Assembly: GCA_036365145.1 (NCBI GenBank)
Contig: JAEOAD010000024.1
Span: forward strand, 15,204,501-15,268,500
Reading direction: 5' to 3'
Length of the DNA: 64,000 bases
From: Orientallactaga sibirica
Lineage: Eukaryota > Chordata > Mammalia > Rodentia > Dipodidae
A program made the translations under genes and the position numbers. Position 1 is the stretch's first letter, and every line of letters begins with the position of its first letter. This document shows, piece after piece, positions 54,420 through 64,000 of this stretch. Below the pieces are notes generated by a model. That model saw nothing but the letters and a program-made list of their open reading frames with translations. It was not told the DNA's origin and searched no databases.

Positions 54420-54840
54420 CATGTATGCCATGTGTGTTCCTGTGTGTGAGTGCCTGTGTGTGAGTGCAGGTGTGTGTGGGTGTGTGGGTGTGTGTGGGTG
54501 TGTGTGGGTGTGTGTGGGTGTGTGTGGGTGTGTGTGAGTGTATGTGTATGTGTGTGTGATAGTATGCATGTGGTGGTCAGATTACAACCTGGGGTGGTGT
54601 CGATCCTTACCTTTCATTTTGTTTGAGGCAGGGCTTTTCTATTGCTTTGCTTCCATTGTTTGCCAGGCTATGTGGTCCACATAGTTTCAGGGATTCGTCT
54701 GTCTCTGCCTCCCATCTCCCCAAGGGTGAGCTCCAATTACAAACATGCTTCTAGCTTTCTGTGAGTTCTGGGCATGTGATCTCAGATTTCAATGCTTGTA
54801 AAGACAGGGCTTTAGCCGCTGAGCAATCTCCCTAGCCCCA
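54420..54840 (-). mobile_element. B4-like SINE, antisense, with (GTGTGTGG)n
   Basis: GT/GGGTGTGT repeats at 54455-54545, GTGGTGGTCAGATTACAACC, GTTTGAGGCAGGGCTTTTC, and the terminal CCGCTGAGCAATCTCCC. Confidence 0.65.
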
Positions 54841-55465
54841 CTTCACACTCTTTAAAAATGAAGTAAAATTTGTGAATTTTATGTTAAAGGGGAAAATATG
54901 CTGGCTCAGAACAGTGAACATGTTGGTTTTATTCCTTAAGGTTGTACCAGAAACTATGACAGACATTGCCTGGTACAGATGATAAACTCAAACAATAGAT
55001 GAATGAATCAACAATTGAGTTTAGTAAAAATGAGTTCTGTATTTTTTTCATAAATAGCATCATTGCCCTGCAAGACTGAGAAAGTAAATTGCTAAGTGGA
55101 GTTGATTTAACGAAGAAAAAAAATCCTTTAAATCAAATAGACCAATAAATGAAGGAAAGGCAGCCCATAAGTCCCCTACCCTTTTTCTTTCTGTGGTGGT
55201 CCTATGCACATTTCCAAAATGCTTAACTTAGGTGGTTAGCACGTTCTGGATGGAAAAGAGGAGAGAAGGGGAACTTATGAGTAATGGTTTTGGAGATGAC
55301 TCCGTTCTTTTCATTTATGGTTTAAACAATTCACAGTGGAGTTCTTCCATGACAAAGCATGACTTTGTATGCAGTTCATGGGAGCATGTATGCTGCACAT
55401 CAGATCTAGGAGTTTACAGCTAGTACTCCTACCAAAATCTACCAAGAATCCCAAACGAGTATCTT
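54841..55465. other. unique DNA
   Basis: No recognised element. The 63-codon frame at 55232-55423 has no domain. Confidence 0.3.
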
Positions 55466-55580
55466 ATTGTTTGGTTTGAGACAGGGCCCTATGTAGTCCT
55501 GGTTTTCTTGGGACTCGTGACATTCCTAGCCCAGCCTCTGAAGTACTGGGATCATACACCCATGTTACCATGCCCATCAC
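55466..55580 (-). mobile_element. old B1-like SINE, antisense
   Basis: GTTTGAGACAGGGCCCTATG, CCAGCCTCTGAAGTACTGGG, TTACCATGCCCATC. Diverged. Confidence 0.6.
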
Positions 55581-56452
55581 CCCTTCTAATTTTTCAGACT
55601 CATGTGATATGATTTATGTATCCCCACATAGCTATTATTAGTCATTTTCATTCATTTACTTGAGATTCTTCAGGTCTTTCCCAACATAAGACAGTTTCTA
55701 AACGACGGGATCAGGTATAGTGATGATAACCTTCTTTATTCAGTACTGGAAAATCTTGCACTGGAACCATCTCTGAGACCCAGTAAGTCTTTCCTGAGAC
55801 TGTCGCATGGATGGAGCAGGGATGATATAGGGTTCAAAAAGGTCAGGGCAATTAATCTGTCTTCCTGGGAAACACCCAATATTTTTAGTACGTCACGTAA
55901 TCAAGCACTTTATCAATGTGATTCATTGATATGATATAGATTTAAAAGAAGAGAAAACATCCATCCTTTCATTTCATTATATTTAAACTTTTCCTCAGTT
56001 TTGTTATTCACAAGAACGACGGTACTTTGTAGCACATGGGTGCTGGGAATTGACCGCTTTATACCTCCATTCATAACTGTACGACATACTGTAAGGAACA
56101 GAGTGTGTTTCTTGTTTTGAGTTGTTACTCATTTTTCCCTCTGTAGCTATCTTACAACTACTTCTTATTAATTGTTATAACGAACAAATACCATCAGGAA
56201 CAAAATGAATTAAAGATGAATGTTGTCATAATTTTACCAAGCATGCCAAGATGTCAGTTTAACTTCCTCAGGAAAGCAATTTTAAGAATTGGCAGGTAAT
56301 AGGAATTCATATTATTACTTGCTTAAATGAGGGAGGAAAAAAAAAAAAAGAAACATGCATTCCACAGAGAAGGTGGTATATTTTGGTGTTTTCTTCAACT
56401 TTGCCTTGTACTTGAAAGGAATTATCAAGAAACCTGGGACATTTAACCAACC
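55581..56452. other. unique AT-rich DNA, poly-A at 56337-56349
   Basis: No recognised element. Confidence 0.3.
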
Positions 56453-56466
56453 AAAAATATTCTTAG

Positions 56467-57535
56467 TGGGAATAATATATATATTTAGTCAGACAAGAGC
56501 AGGCTTATACCCCTAAGGCTCATGACCTCACCTACCATAGACTTTTACTTAGGTTTTTCAGTACCAGGTATGTATTCCCTCCCGTAGAGAGGGCCTTCAC
56601 TCCAATTATGGAGCAGTTGGTTACCCCAAGAGTAGACATGCCACTATCGCACCCGTTCAGTCATTGGGCCTGTCTGGCCAAGCTTGAATATTCAGCATCC
56701 ACTGTTTTCACTGTTGATGACTTCTGTCTCCCATACGCTGCGTGCAGTGCAGCTTTTTCCAGCTTTCAGTTGGCTGGTCTACAGGGAGAAGGTTTTCTGC
56801 TCCACACCAGCTTGCTTTCTCAGTGACCTTGCCTCTCAGGCAAGAGATGTCTTCAGCAATAGGGTCTTACTATCTGTTTCTCAAGGGAAACCAAGGGCTT
56901 TGGCAAAAGCCTTTAATGTTTTGGAGGCTACCGGGACCTCCTTGGCCAACAACTCACTGGAAGGTATTCCATCCCAGGTACTGAAAATTTTCTAGTAACA
57001 GTCTACAGCTTCTAGACGTGCCCTTATTCAAAAAAGTAATTTTACATATGTCTTATTCATAATATCTTGAGTTTAGATTGACCCTCCCCCTGCCCTTCTT
57101 GTATGCATTCTCTTCCCATGGCCTTGCTTAGGCCATTCCCCTCCCTGTAATCATTTCTTCTACTTACATATGTGCAATACCATACACTTAAGTCCTTCCC
57201 TTTCCTCCCTCCCTTATAGCCTTTTACCAGCTTACTGGTTTCTGGTACCTATTTTTGGTTCCAGTTCACACACAAGTCTATACATTGGTAGCTAGGATCC
57301 ACATATGAGAGAGAACATGTGACGTTTGGCTTTCTGAGCCTGGGTTACCTCACTTTCCTTTCCATCCATCCATTTCCCTGCAAATTTCATAATTTCATTT
57401 TTCTTTACCGCTGAATAGAACTCCATTGTGTAAATGTACCACATCTTTATTATCCACTCATCTGTGGAGGGACATCTAGGCTGCTTCCATTTCCTAGCTA
57501 TTATATTATCCCCACCAAGCTGCCCTGAAAGCACT
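56467..57535 (-). pseudogene. inverted 5' part of an L1: ORF2 C-terminus and proximal 3' UTR
   Basis: On the minus strand, 57534-57292 encodes an L1 ORF2p C-terminal segment (motifs KMWYIYTMEFYSAVKKNE and FAGKWM). It is followed, still on the minus strand, by L1 3' UTR-like text running down to about 56467 (for example the complement of CGGGACCTCCTTGGCCAAC). 5'-truncated, with no catalytic domains. It joins the + strand 3' end at 57536-58010. Confidence 0.8.
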
Positions 57536-58010
57536 ACACTTAATGTTCATATTCACATATTAACGCTACTCTCACTTCTGGTTAGAGAAGCTTCTCTTTT
57601 CAGATGGCGATGGCCACTGGGATGACCCAAAAGGCAACATAGTGCTGAGAAGAAGGGATGGAGGAGTGCCCAGCACTGAAACACCTCTGTCACACCCTCC
57701 AAGGCTCAGGGACCTTTGCGGAAGAGGGAGCGGATAGAATGGAAGAGCCAAAGGAAGGGTATGACCTCTTACAATGCAACTGCCCAGACAGAAATTGGCC
57801 TCGATATCCATGACCTTGCAGTGCCTAGCAATACCTCCGCAAGACCCTCAAAATAGAAGAAAAAGATGATGTCATCAAATTTAAAGAGAGACTAATGGAG
57901 AGAGGGAGGGGATATGATGGAGACTGGAGTTCTAAAGTGAAATGGGGGGAGGGGAGGGAAATGTAAGTATAAAAGTCAATAAAAAACAATAATTAAAAAA
58001 AGTTAAAAAA
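57536..58010 (+). mobile_element. 3' end of the same L1, opposite orientation, poly-A
   Basis: Contains CTTCTCTTTTCAGATGGCGA, GGCTCAGGGACCTTTGCGG, a G-rich end (GGGGGGAGGGGAGGGAAATG), AGTCAATAAAAAAC and an A-rich tail. Direct repeats AAAAATATTCTTAG (56453-56466) and AAAAAAATTCTTAG (58005-58018, overlapping the tail) flank the whole 56467-58010 block. Confidence 0.75.
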
Positions 58011-58018
58011 ATTCTTAG

Positions 58019-58559
58019 GATTAAAGGGCTTTCTGTCTGATTGACTAAAAAAATCAGAGACTATCAAAGACACATATGTCAGAATTAAAAAGATAAAATA
58101 TAGCAGGAAGACCATGAACAAATAGGGGAAGGCTTTTACTGTACCATCCTTAGGAAGAATTTGAGAGTCAACATGGATTATGTATGCAGCCTACTCTCCT
58201 GATACCTGATCCCTCGATATCCTCATCCTATTCCAGAGCTTCGGTTACCACCTCTGCGAAGGAGACAGCCACGTGGGGAATGAATGAGCATCCCTCATTT
58301 CTTATCCCATCAGACTTTTGATTTCACACCACCATACAGGTATGAGTCAATTTTTACATTTGTTTTGCTATCAAAGCTCTGTTGCTTCTAAGGACATAGC
58401 TATTTTCCTTTTCACAACATTCCTATGAGGTGCAGCTCTAACTTCGTGAACTTTCTCTCCTGTCTCTTCTCCATGCAGCGTTATATATAGTCCTGGCTTA
58501 GATAGTGTGATTTTTTTTTTCTAAAGGGCAATTAGTTATTTGTACAGTATCCAAAAGTG
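58019..58559. other. unique DNA
   Basis: No recognised element. Confidence 0.3.
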
Positions 58560-58765
58560 ATCATCAGCCATTCATTTATTGAACACATGCCATTTACCAG
58601 GTTAATTAGAGACATGGGACATAGAAAGGTCAATGAAATCAGTCCTGGCCCTTGAGAGTCTTGTTTTCTGTGGAAAAGAGCTCTGATGCATAAACAGGTA
58701 AAGTTTCAATAAAATGAGAGAAAGGCGAAAATAAAGGTAGGAATAATGTGCTCTCTGGACAGAGG
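58560..58765 (+). repeat. old mammalian interspersed repeat
   Basis: CATTTATTGAACACATGCC, CCTGGCCCTTGAGAGTCTTG and TGATGCATAAACAGGTAAAG resemble the other fragments at 4745, 13128 and 30395. Confidence 0.42.
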
Positions 58766-58780
58766 GCGAAACTAATTTGG

Positions 58781-58991
58781 GGGTTGGAAAGATGGTTTAG
58801 TGGTTAAGGCACTTGCCTGCAAAGCCTAAGGACCCAGGTTCTATTCGCCAGGAGCCACATGAGCCAAATGCACAAGGTTGCACATATGTCTGGAGTTAGT
58901 TTGCAGCAGCTGGAGGCCCTGGAGCTCCCATTCTCTTTCTTTCTATCCAACCCCCAACCCCGTCTCTCAAACAAATAAAGTATTGTAAAAT
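58781..58991 (+). mobile_element. DIP-like SINE, sense
   Basis: GGGTTGGAAAGATGGTTTAG, B-box GGTTCTATTCGCC, ATATGTCTGGAGTTAGTTTGC. Target duplication ACTAATTTGG at 58771-58780 and 58992-59001. Confidence 0.92.
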
Positions 58992-59001
58992 ACTAATTTG
59001 G

Positions 59002-59722
59002 TTAGGGAGAGCTAGGGAGATCTGACTTTTCATATGAATCTTAGAGGATGAAGACATGTTCAGGCTTAGCAAGTACAATGGTCATAGGAGGATATCATAA
59101 CAAGGCAGTCTATGGTAGATAGGAAGTCCAGTGCACCAGCAGCTAAGGGTATGATGAATGGCTGTTTAATCCTGGTCACATTAAGAAAATATACTTGTGG
59201 AGTTTTGTTTCTTAGGTCATTGGTAGATACCTAGATTTTTAAACAGATGAATAGTTGGAATAGACTTTCTTTTAAAGGAAGATGACTTTGAACGTTGTCT
59301 GGAGGGTTATCTTAAATGAAGAGAATGCAACTGAATCTGATAGACAGATAAACCAGTGCTAATTCAGATAGAGAGCTGGAATTAGGAAAGGCTGTGGCAT
59401 GGGAAGGACTGGCTGAAAAGGCATTTCTGAGCAAGAATGATCAGGATTTGTGAGTGATTTGGGTGGAGAGTTCCTGCACAGAAAGGAAATGGTTGTGTTT
59501 TGAACTTTTGATGTGGGAAATTGGGATAATCTTGAAAAAGACAGTAGGTAAGAGAAGGAGGTCAGTGGAGAGTGGGAGGCAATATATATTTTTTGAAACA
59601 AAACAAGGTGAGAGGGTTTATTTGATAACATAACAAAGCCTATTGAAAACATAGACAATTATATAATGTAAAAAATAAAGCATCCAGAAATACAGATATA
59701 TATTTATATGTGGGCAGTATTT
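59002..59722. other. unique DNA
   Basis: No recognised element. The 99-codon antisense frame at 59359-59658 has no domain. Confidence 0.3.
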
Positions 59723-59871
59723 TTTGTTTGGTTTTTCGAGGTAGGGTCTCACTCTGGCCCAGCCTGACCTGGAGTTCATGTAGTCTCAGGGTGGCCTCAA
59801 ACTCACAACGATTCTCCTATCTCTGCCTTCCAATTGTTGGGATTAAAGGCGTGCGCCATCACACCCAGCAT
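59723..59871 (-). mobile_element. B1 SINE, antisense
   Basis: GGTTTTTCGAGGTAGGGTC, ACCTGGAGTTCATGTAGTC, GCGTGCGCCATCACACCC. Flanking TATGTGGGCA repeats (59706-59715 and 59871-59880) are a likely target duplication. Confidence 0.92.
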
Positions 59872-60127
59872 ATGTGGGCATTTTTATCTGAAACAAAGCT
59901 GATATGTGGTTCATGGATATGCACAACTGCATGTGGTAGGAGCTGTATATCATATATATGAACAGCTAAAATAAAGTAAGTATAAAGGGAGACAATAGTT
60001 TATGTGTTTAAGGTGTCCATGCAGACATGTCCAGTAGGCAAAGCACACTATCTACTGGGCAGAAAGGCTGGGAATGGAGTTTGGGGAGCCATTAGCAAAT
60101 AGACCATGATAAAAGGCATGGGGGAGG

Positions 60128-60445
60128 GGAGCTCAGGAAATGGCTCAGTGCGTTAAGTACTTGCTGGGCCAGCAAGCATGAGAGCCAGAGTCTGGATCCC
60201 TTGTACCCATGTAAAAGCTGGGTGAGGTGGCCTGCACCTGGGAGGAGGAGCCAGGAGGATCCCTGGAACATGCTGGCTAGCTAGTCTAGCCAAATTGTTA
60301 AGCTCTAGAGGTCAGCGAGAGGCTCTTGTCTCATAAAAAGTTAAGGTAGAAATGTGCTAGAGGAAAACACTCATCATTGGTTTTGCCCTCAGTTTGCATA
60401 TGCACACACATACACACACATCCATACACATACATAAGGAAAATA
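60128..60445 (+). mobile_element. B4-like SINE, sense
   Basis: Head GCTCAGGAAATGGCTCAGTG, then CCCATGTAAAAGCTGGGTGAG, GGAGGATCCCTGGAACATGC, CTCTTGTCTCATAAAAAG, and a CA-rich tail (60403-60434). This is the clearest sense-strand example of the ID-B1 composite layout in the window. Confidence 0.8.
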
Positions 60446-60790
60446 AAATTATAAGCTATAGGCCTCCATGCAAAGATAACAATAGTTTAAGACCCGAAAC
60501 AAGTGACTGTGCATGGATTAGGAATTTGAACTCCTACAGACTCTAGTTCCTCTATCACAGCCTCTAATCACGTTATGTCTTACATTCGCGAGATTGTGGT
60601 TGGTATTGCTGCAAGTTTCTGAGAAATAGGCCATGTTACTCTTATGCCAGTCCAAATTAGAGTGGTTACACAATGATCGTAGGTAAATTGTTTACACCTC
60701 TTCATATCCTTTCTCTTTAATGTTATAATGTCACATATGCTAACACATTGTCATTTGTTATAGTCATTAAGATTCCCTGACTAATGTTCT
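60446..60790. other. unique DNA
   Basis: No recognised element. Confidence 0.3.
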
Positions 60791-61016
60791 TTTTTTTTTT
60801 TGTTTAATTTGAGAGAGACAGAGAGAGAATGGGTGTACCATGGCCTCTCAGCTGCTGTGAACAAACTCCAGATGTGTACGCCCCCTTGTGTGCATGTGCA
60901 ACATTGCGTGCTTGCATCATTTTTGAGTCTAGCTAAACGTGGGACCTGGAGATTTGAAAGGGCATTCTTAGGCTTTGCGGACAGGTGTTTTAACCACTAA
61001 ACCATCTCTCCAGCCC
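60791..61016 (-). mobile_element. DIP-like SINE, antisense, long variant
   Basis: TTTAATTTGAGAGAGACAGAG, TGGCCTCTCAGCTGCTG, CGCCCCCTTGTGTGCATGTG, CATTGCGTGCTTGCATC, head complement AACCACTAAACCATCTCTCC. Flanking TAATGTTCTTTTT and TAAAGTTCTTTTT. Confidence 0.9.
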
Positions 61017-61021
61017 TAAAG

Positions 61022-62129
61022 TTCTTTTTTAATTTTAGTCAGAATGACTAAAGGCTCTTTTTGTGTTTTAAAACTCCAACCATAACTACAGTTAACAAAG
61101 GCATGAATGACAATTTTACATGGCCCTGGATTTCCTGTTCTAGGACATAAAATCTTAGGGGAATGAGGTAAGCTCACAAAAATTTCTTGTTTTTTTTTTT
61201 TTTTTTTCTGATATTAAACATAGTCACATATTTGAAAAATAATTCCTTCAGAAATTCCCATTTTCTTTGAAAAAACAAATAAATATGGCCCAAACAAATG
61301 AGATTTGGGCTCATCCCTCAGGATGATACAGAAACTAATCTTTTTAAAGCAAGTGTTTTTTTTTTTTTTTAACTTTCTGTGTGTTTATGTTTGATAGAAA
61401 GATATCTAGTCAATTTTCATGGACCTTAGACAGAAGCAAAGATCAGTCTGTTGAAGTTAATCAGTAACTGGAAATGCCTTCTTCCTATGTTTGGAAGAAA
61501 AGAAAAAGAGACAGACTGCATTGGAAGCACAAGATGTTATTTCTGCAAAAATACTTGCATCTCCACCAATATTTAATGTCAGTTTCTTCTTAAGTTTACT
61601 TTACTTATCTACTTGGATGAAATTCAGAATGCTCCATGTTTGAGGAATCTTTTCTGATGTGTCTTCATTTTGCTATAGACAACAGCATTTTGTCATAATT
61701 CTGTTCATTGTATGTTAAAAATCTGAGAATCATATTATGTAGATGAAACAGTTTAAGACTAAACTTCTTATCTTGGAAAAGACTCACAACTTAGATTGGA
61801 ATGAAAAGAACATCTTCTGGGAAAACATACTACTAAGAGCTGCATGTTATTTTCTAAAATAGTGAATTATATCCTTTAATCCTTGAAATAACATTGAGGT
61901 ATCATCTTCCCATTAAATATTATGTGTTTTAGGATGGAATGTGATTGTTTGAGGACATATAGACCAATTGTATCACTTCATGGAAATATTCAGGTGATAA
62001 AATCAGTAGCAGAGTTTATACAAGACTTTAAGCTGTTTGATTCCAAATCCAGAGGCTGTTTTTACTCATTATGGTATCTGTATATGGCAGTCTGAACTCA
62101 AATGCAATCAATGGGAGAATATTTTAAAC
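61022..62129. other. unique AT-rich DNA, poly-T near 61190 and 61358
   Basis: No young repeat. 61850-61940 (CCTTTAATCCTTGAAATAAC) faintly recalls MIR. No gene recognised. Confidence 0.35.
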
Positions 62130-62145
62130 AAAAATTGTTACTCCA

Positions 62146-62374
62146 GGGCTGGAGAGATGGCTTAGCAGTTAAATGCTTGCCTGTGAAGCCTAAGGACCCC
62201 GGTTCGAGGCTTGATTCTCCAGAACCCACATAAGCCAGATGAACAAGGGGGTGCACGCATCTGGAGTTCGTTTGCAGTGGCTGGAGGCCATGGCGTGCCC
62301 ATTCTCTCTCTCTCTACCTGCCTATTTCTGTATCTCTCTCTCACTCACTCACTCAAATAAATAAAATATTTAAA
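62146..62374 (+). mobile_element. DIP-like SINE, sense, B-box-insertion subtype, 16 bp duplication
   Basis: GGGCTGGAGAGATGGCTTAGC, CGGTTCGAGGCTTGATTCTCC, GCATCTGGAGTTCGTTTGCAG, AAATAAATAAAATATT tail. Perfect target duplication AAAAATTGTTACTCCA at 62130-62145 and 62375-62390, which argues for a recent insertion. Confidence 0.95.
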
Positions 62375-62495
62375 AAAAATTGTTACTCCAAATCAGGCCA
62401 TGTGATAATCATGATAAATGTATTGACATTACAGCACATTTTTACTCCCTACTTTATTTCTTTTTAGTATTATATTATATTATATATTTTTTGTG

Positions 62496-62637
62496 TCTTT
62501 TTTTTAAGTAATGTCTCTCTAGCTCAGGCTGATCTGGAATTCATTATGTAGTCTCAGGGTGAGCTCAAACTCACTGTCATCCTCCTCCCTCTGCCTCCCA
62601 AGTTCTGGGATTAAAAGGCATGAGCCACAGGCCTGGC
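62496..62637 (-). mobile_element. B1 SINE, antisense
   Basis: TTTTTTTTAAGTAATGTCTC, GCTGATCTGGAATTCATTATG, GAGCCACAGGCCTGGC. Confidence 0.85.
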
Positions 62638-62773
62638 TTCCTTATTTATGATGTGAAGATTATATTCTAGCAGCCTATCAATTTTCAGTTCTTCCTTAAA
62701 TTAAAAAAAAATGAAGGAAATCAAGCATTGGTACTCCAAACTGAGTGAATAATTTTAAGATTCATTTTACTAT

Positions 62774-63092
62774 CTATGGTGGTTGGAATCAGATGCTCCT
62801 TACAAACTCATGTGTTGTGAATGCTTGGTCCCCAGCTGGTGTCAATTTGGGAGGGGAAGATTTGCTTAAGGAGGTGAGTTGTTGGGTGTGGGCTTTGTGC
62901 TGCTATAGCCAATTCCCTCTGGCCAGAGCTCAGCTCAGTCTCTTGATGCTGTCTTCCACCTGCTGCTACAAGGAGAGATGTCCAGCCTCTGTTCTATCAC
63001 TTTTTTCCCTGATCTCATGAAATTTCCCCTCAAGACTATAAGCCAAAATAAACCCTTTGCTGCTCCCATTATCTGCTTTTGATTAGGTGTTT

Positions 63093-63100
<8 letters not shown>
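62774..63100 (+). mobile_element. solo LTR, MaLR-like, 3' end rearranged
   Basis: Starts near TATGGTGGTTGGAATCAG. Shares CATGAAATTTCCCCTCAAGAC, TATAAGCCAAAATAAACCC and CTTTTGATTAGGTG with the LTR at 39508-39850. The 3' end runs into a (TA)n tract, after which the last ~40 bp recur. Confidence 0.65.
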
Positions 63101-63137
<37 letters not shown>

Positions 63138-63170
63138 TTTGCTGCTCCCATTATCTGCTTTTGATTAGGT
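63049..63170 (+). repeat. 40 bp LTR segment repeated across a (TA)n tract
   Basis: TAAACCCTTTGCTGCTCCC through GATTAGGT occurs at 63049-63088 and identically at 63131-63170, 82 bp apart and separated by TA repeats. Confidence 0.95.
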
Positions 63171-63236
<66 letters not shown>

Positions 63237-63254
63237 CAGAGACAGAGACAGAGA
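63171..63254. repeat. (TA)n(GA)n(CAGAGA)n compound microsatellite
   Basis: TA run, then GA from about 63194, then six-base GACAGA units to 63252. Confidence 0.95.
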
Positions 63255-63930
63255 GAAATAGATTTTATATCCTAGGGCATAATGTGCTAAACCATGCATG
63301 CAGATCAATGTTGAAAAAATAAAACAAGACAAAAACAACGTTTGGGGGGGGGACTTGTCAGTTGTGATGGAACTATGTGGTGAGTGGAATTAGTTATATT
63401 ATCATCTTCCTGCCTTCATGGGTTTGTGCAGCCCATCCCCATAGTTTTATCACCCACTGTATGAACATATAAGGATGGTAGTCTATAGGAATAAAAGCTT
63501 TGAGCCAAGGGAAAAACCGATAACAGCCAACATGGTCCTACATGTGGTGAAGAATATATTCCTGAAGAGTAAAATCCTTCCGTCTTAGCAAAAGTCCTCT
63601 GATCTTGAATTCAGCATTTGTAGTTTTAAATATTTAGGGTTTGCAGGGTCTACCTGTACTTGGCAAGAGTCTGTGCTTTCTGTAGCCCCATGGTGTGTAC
63701 AGCTGCTTGGCAAAGTGAAGAATTACTGGGGACGGTGATACTAGGAAAAAAAAAATATCCCTTTCAGACTTGAAAGGGAAGAGATAAGAATTTGTAATTA
63801 TAGTTTTAATCAATTACAATAATTCACTGGTGATAACACTTAGAAAGTCATTTTGAAGAATACCTACTTCTTCTTTTGGATTCCCAAACTTAAAAGGCAA
63901 CTTAGTCTTCAGTTTATTTATTTTTTTATT
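63255..63930. other. unique DNA, G run at 63343-63351
   Basis: No recognised element. Confidence 0.3.
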
Positions 63931-64000
63931 TTTGTTTTATTTTTATATATTTATTAGCAACAGACAGACAAAGAGAGAAACAGGCAGATAGAGGGAGAGA
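63931..64000 (-). mobile_element. DIP-like SINE, antisense, cut by the window end
   Basis: ATTTTTATATATTTATTAGC then ACAGACAGACAAAGAGAG and GGCAGATAGAGGGAGAGA: the tail complement and GA-rich part of an antisense DIP. The rest lies beyond the window. Confidence 0.75.

Overview
This window looks like non-coding nuclear DNA from a rodent, most likely a dipodid (jerboa-type) genome. I recognise no protein-coding exon, rRNA or tRNA gene, CRISPR array or CpG island. Two short interspersed repeats (SINEs) dominate. One is a tRNA-derived element of about 200 bp with a pol III A box (TGGCTTAGCAG-like), a B box (GGTTCGATTCC-like), a CT-rich 3' part and an AATAAA-rich tail. From memory it fits the DIP member of the B2 superfamily described from jerboas, but this was not checked against a database. 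The other is a 7SL-derived B1. ID-like and B4-like SINEs, L1 3' ends, MaLR-like solo LTRs and old mammalian repeats (MIR, L1M-like) fill much of the rest. B1, B4, L1 and MaLR together indicate a rodent; the DIP-like element narrows it to a jerboa relative with moderate confidence.

Layout. 1-15 kb: scattered DIP and B1 copies in AT-rich unique DNA, with a solo LTR nested inside a B1 near 11.4-11.9 kb. 15.06-16.43 kb: an L1 3'-end fragment. 16.65-21.62 kb: a very young head-to-tail duplication of a 2.49 kb unit, about 99.5% identical by eye. 21.9-40 kb: the sparsest part, mostly unique DNA with a few DIPs, a GGAA tract, two LTRs and pieces of L1 3' end. 40.9-41.6 kb: an L1 ORF2 C-terminal fragment broken by a DIP. 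42-53 kb: dense DIP/B1/B4 clusters, including a paired B1, a perfect 97 bp tandem duplication inside a B4-like repeat and an 87 bp minisatellite. 53.2-58 kb: a second solo LTR, a B4-like repeat and an inverted L1 that looks twin-primed. 58-64 kb: further SINEs, an LTR and a TA/GA microsatellite cluster.

No genes cooperate here. The open reading frames of 60-200 codons fall inside SINEs, L1 remnants, simple repeats or unrecognised unique DNA, and none shows a convincing domain apart from the L1 ORF2 fragments. The window is probably intergenic or deep intronic. The most useful observations concern genome dynamics: the 2.5 kb tandem duplication (or assembly duplication), nested insertions that give relative ages, and DIP subfamilies marked by diagnostic insertions.
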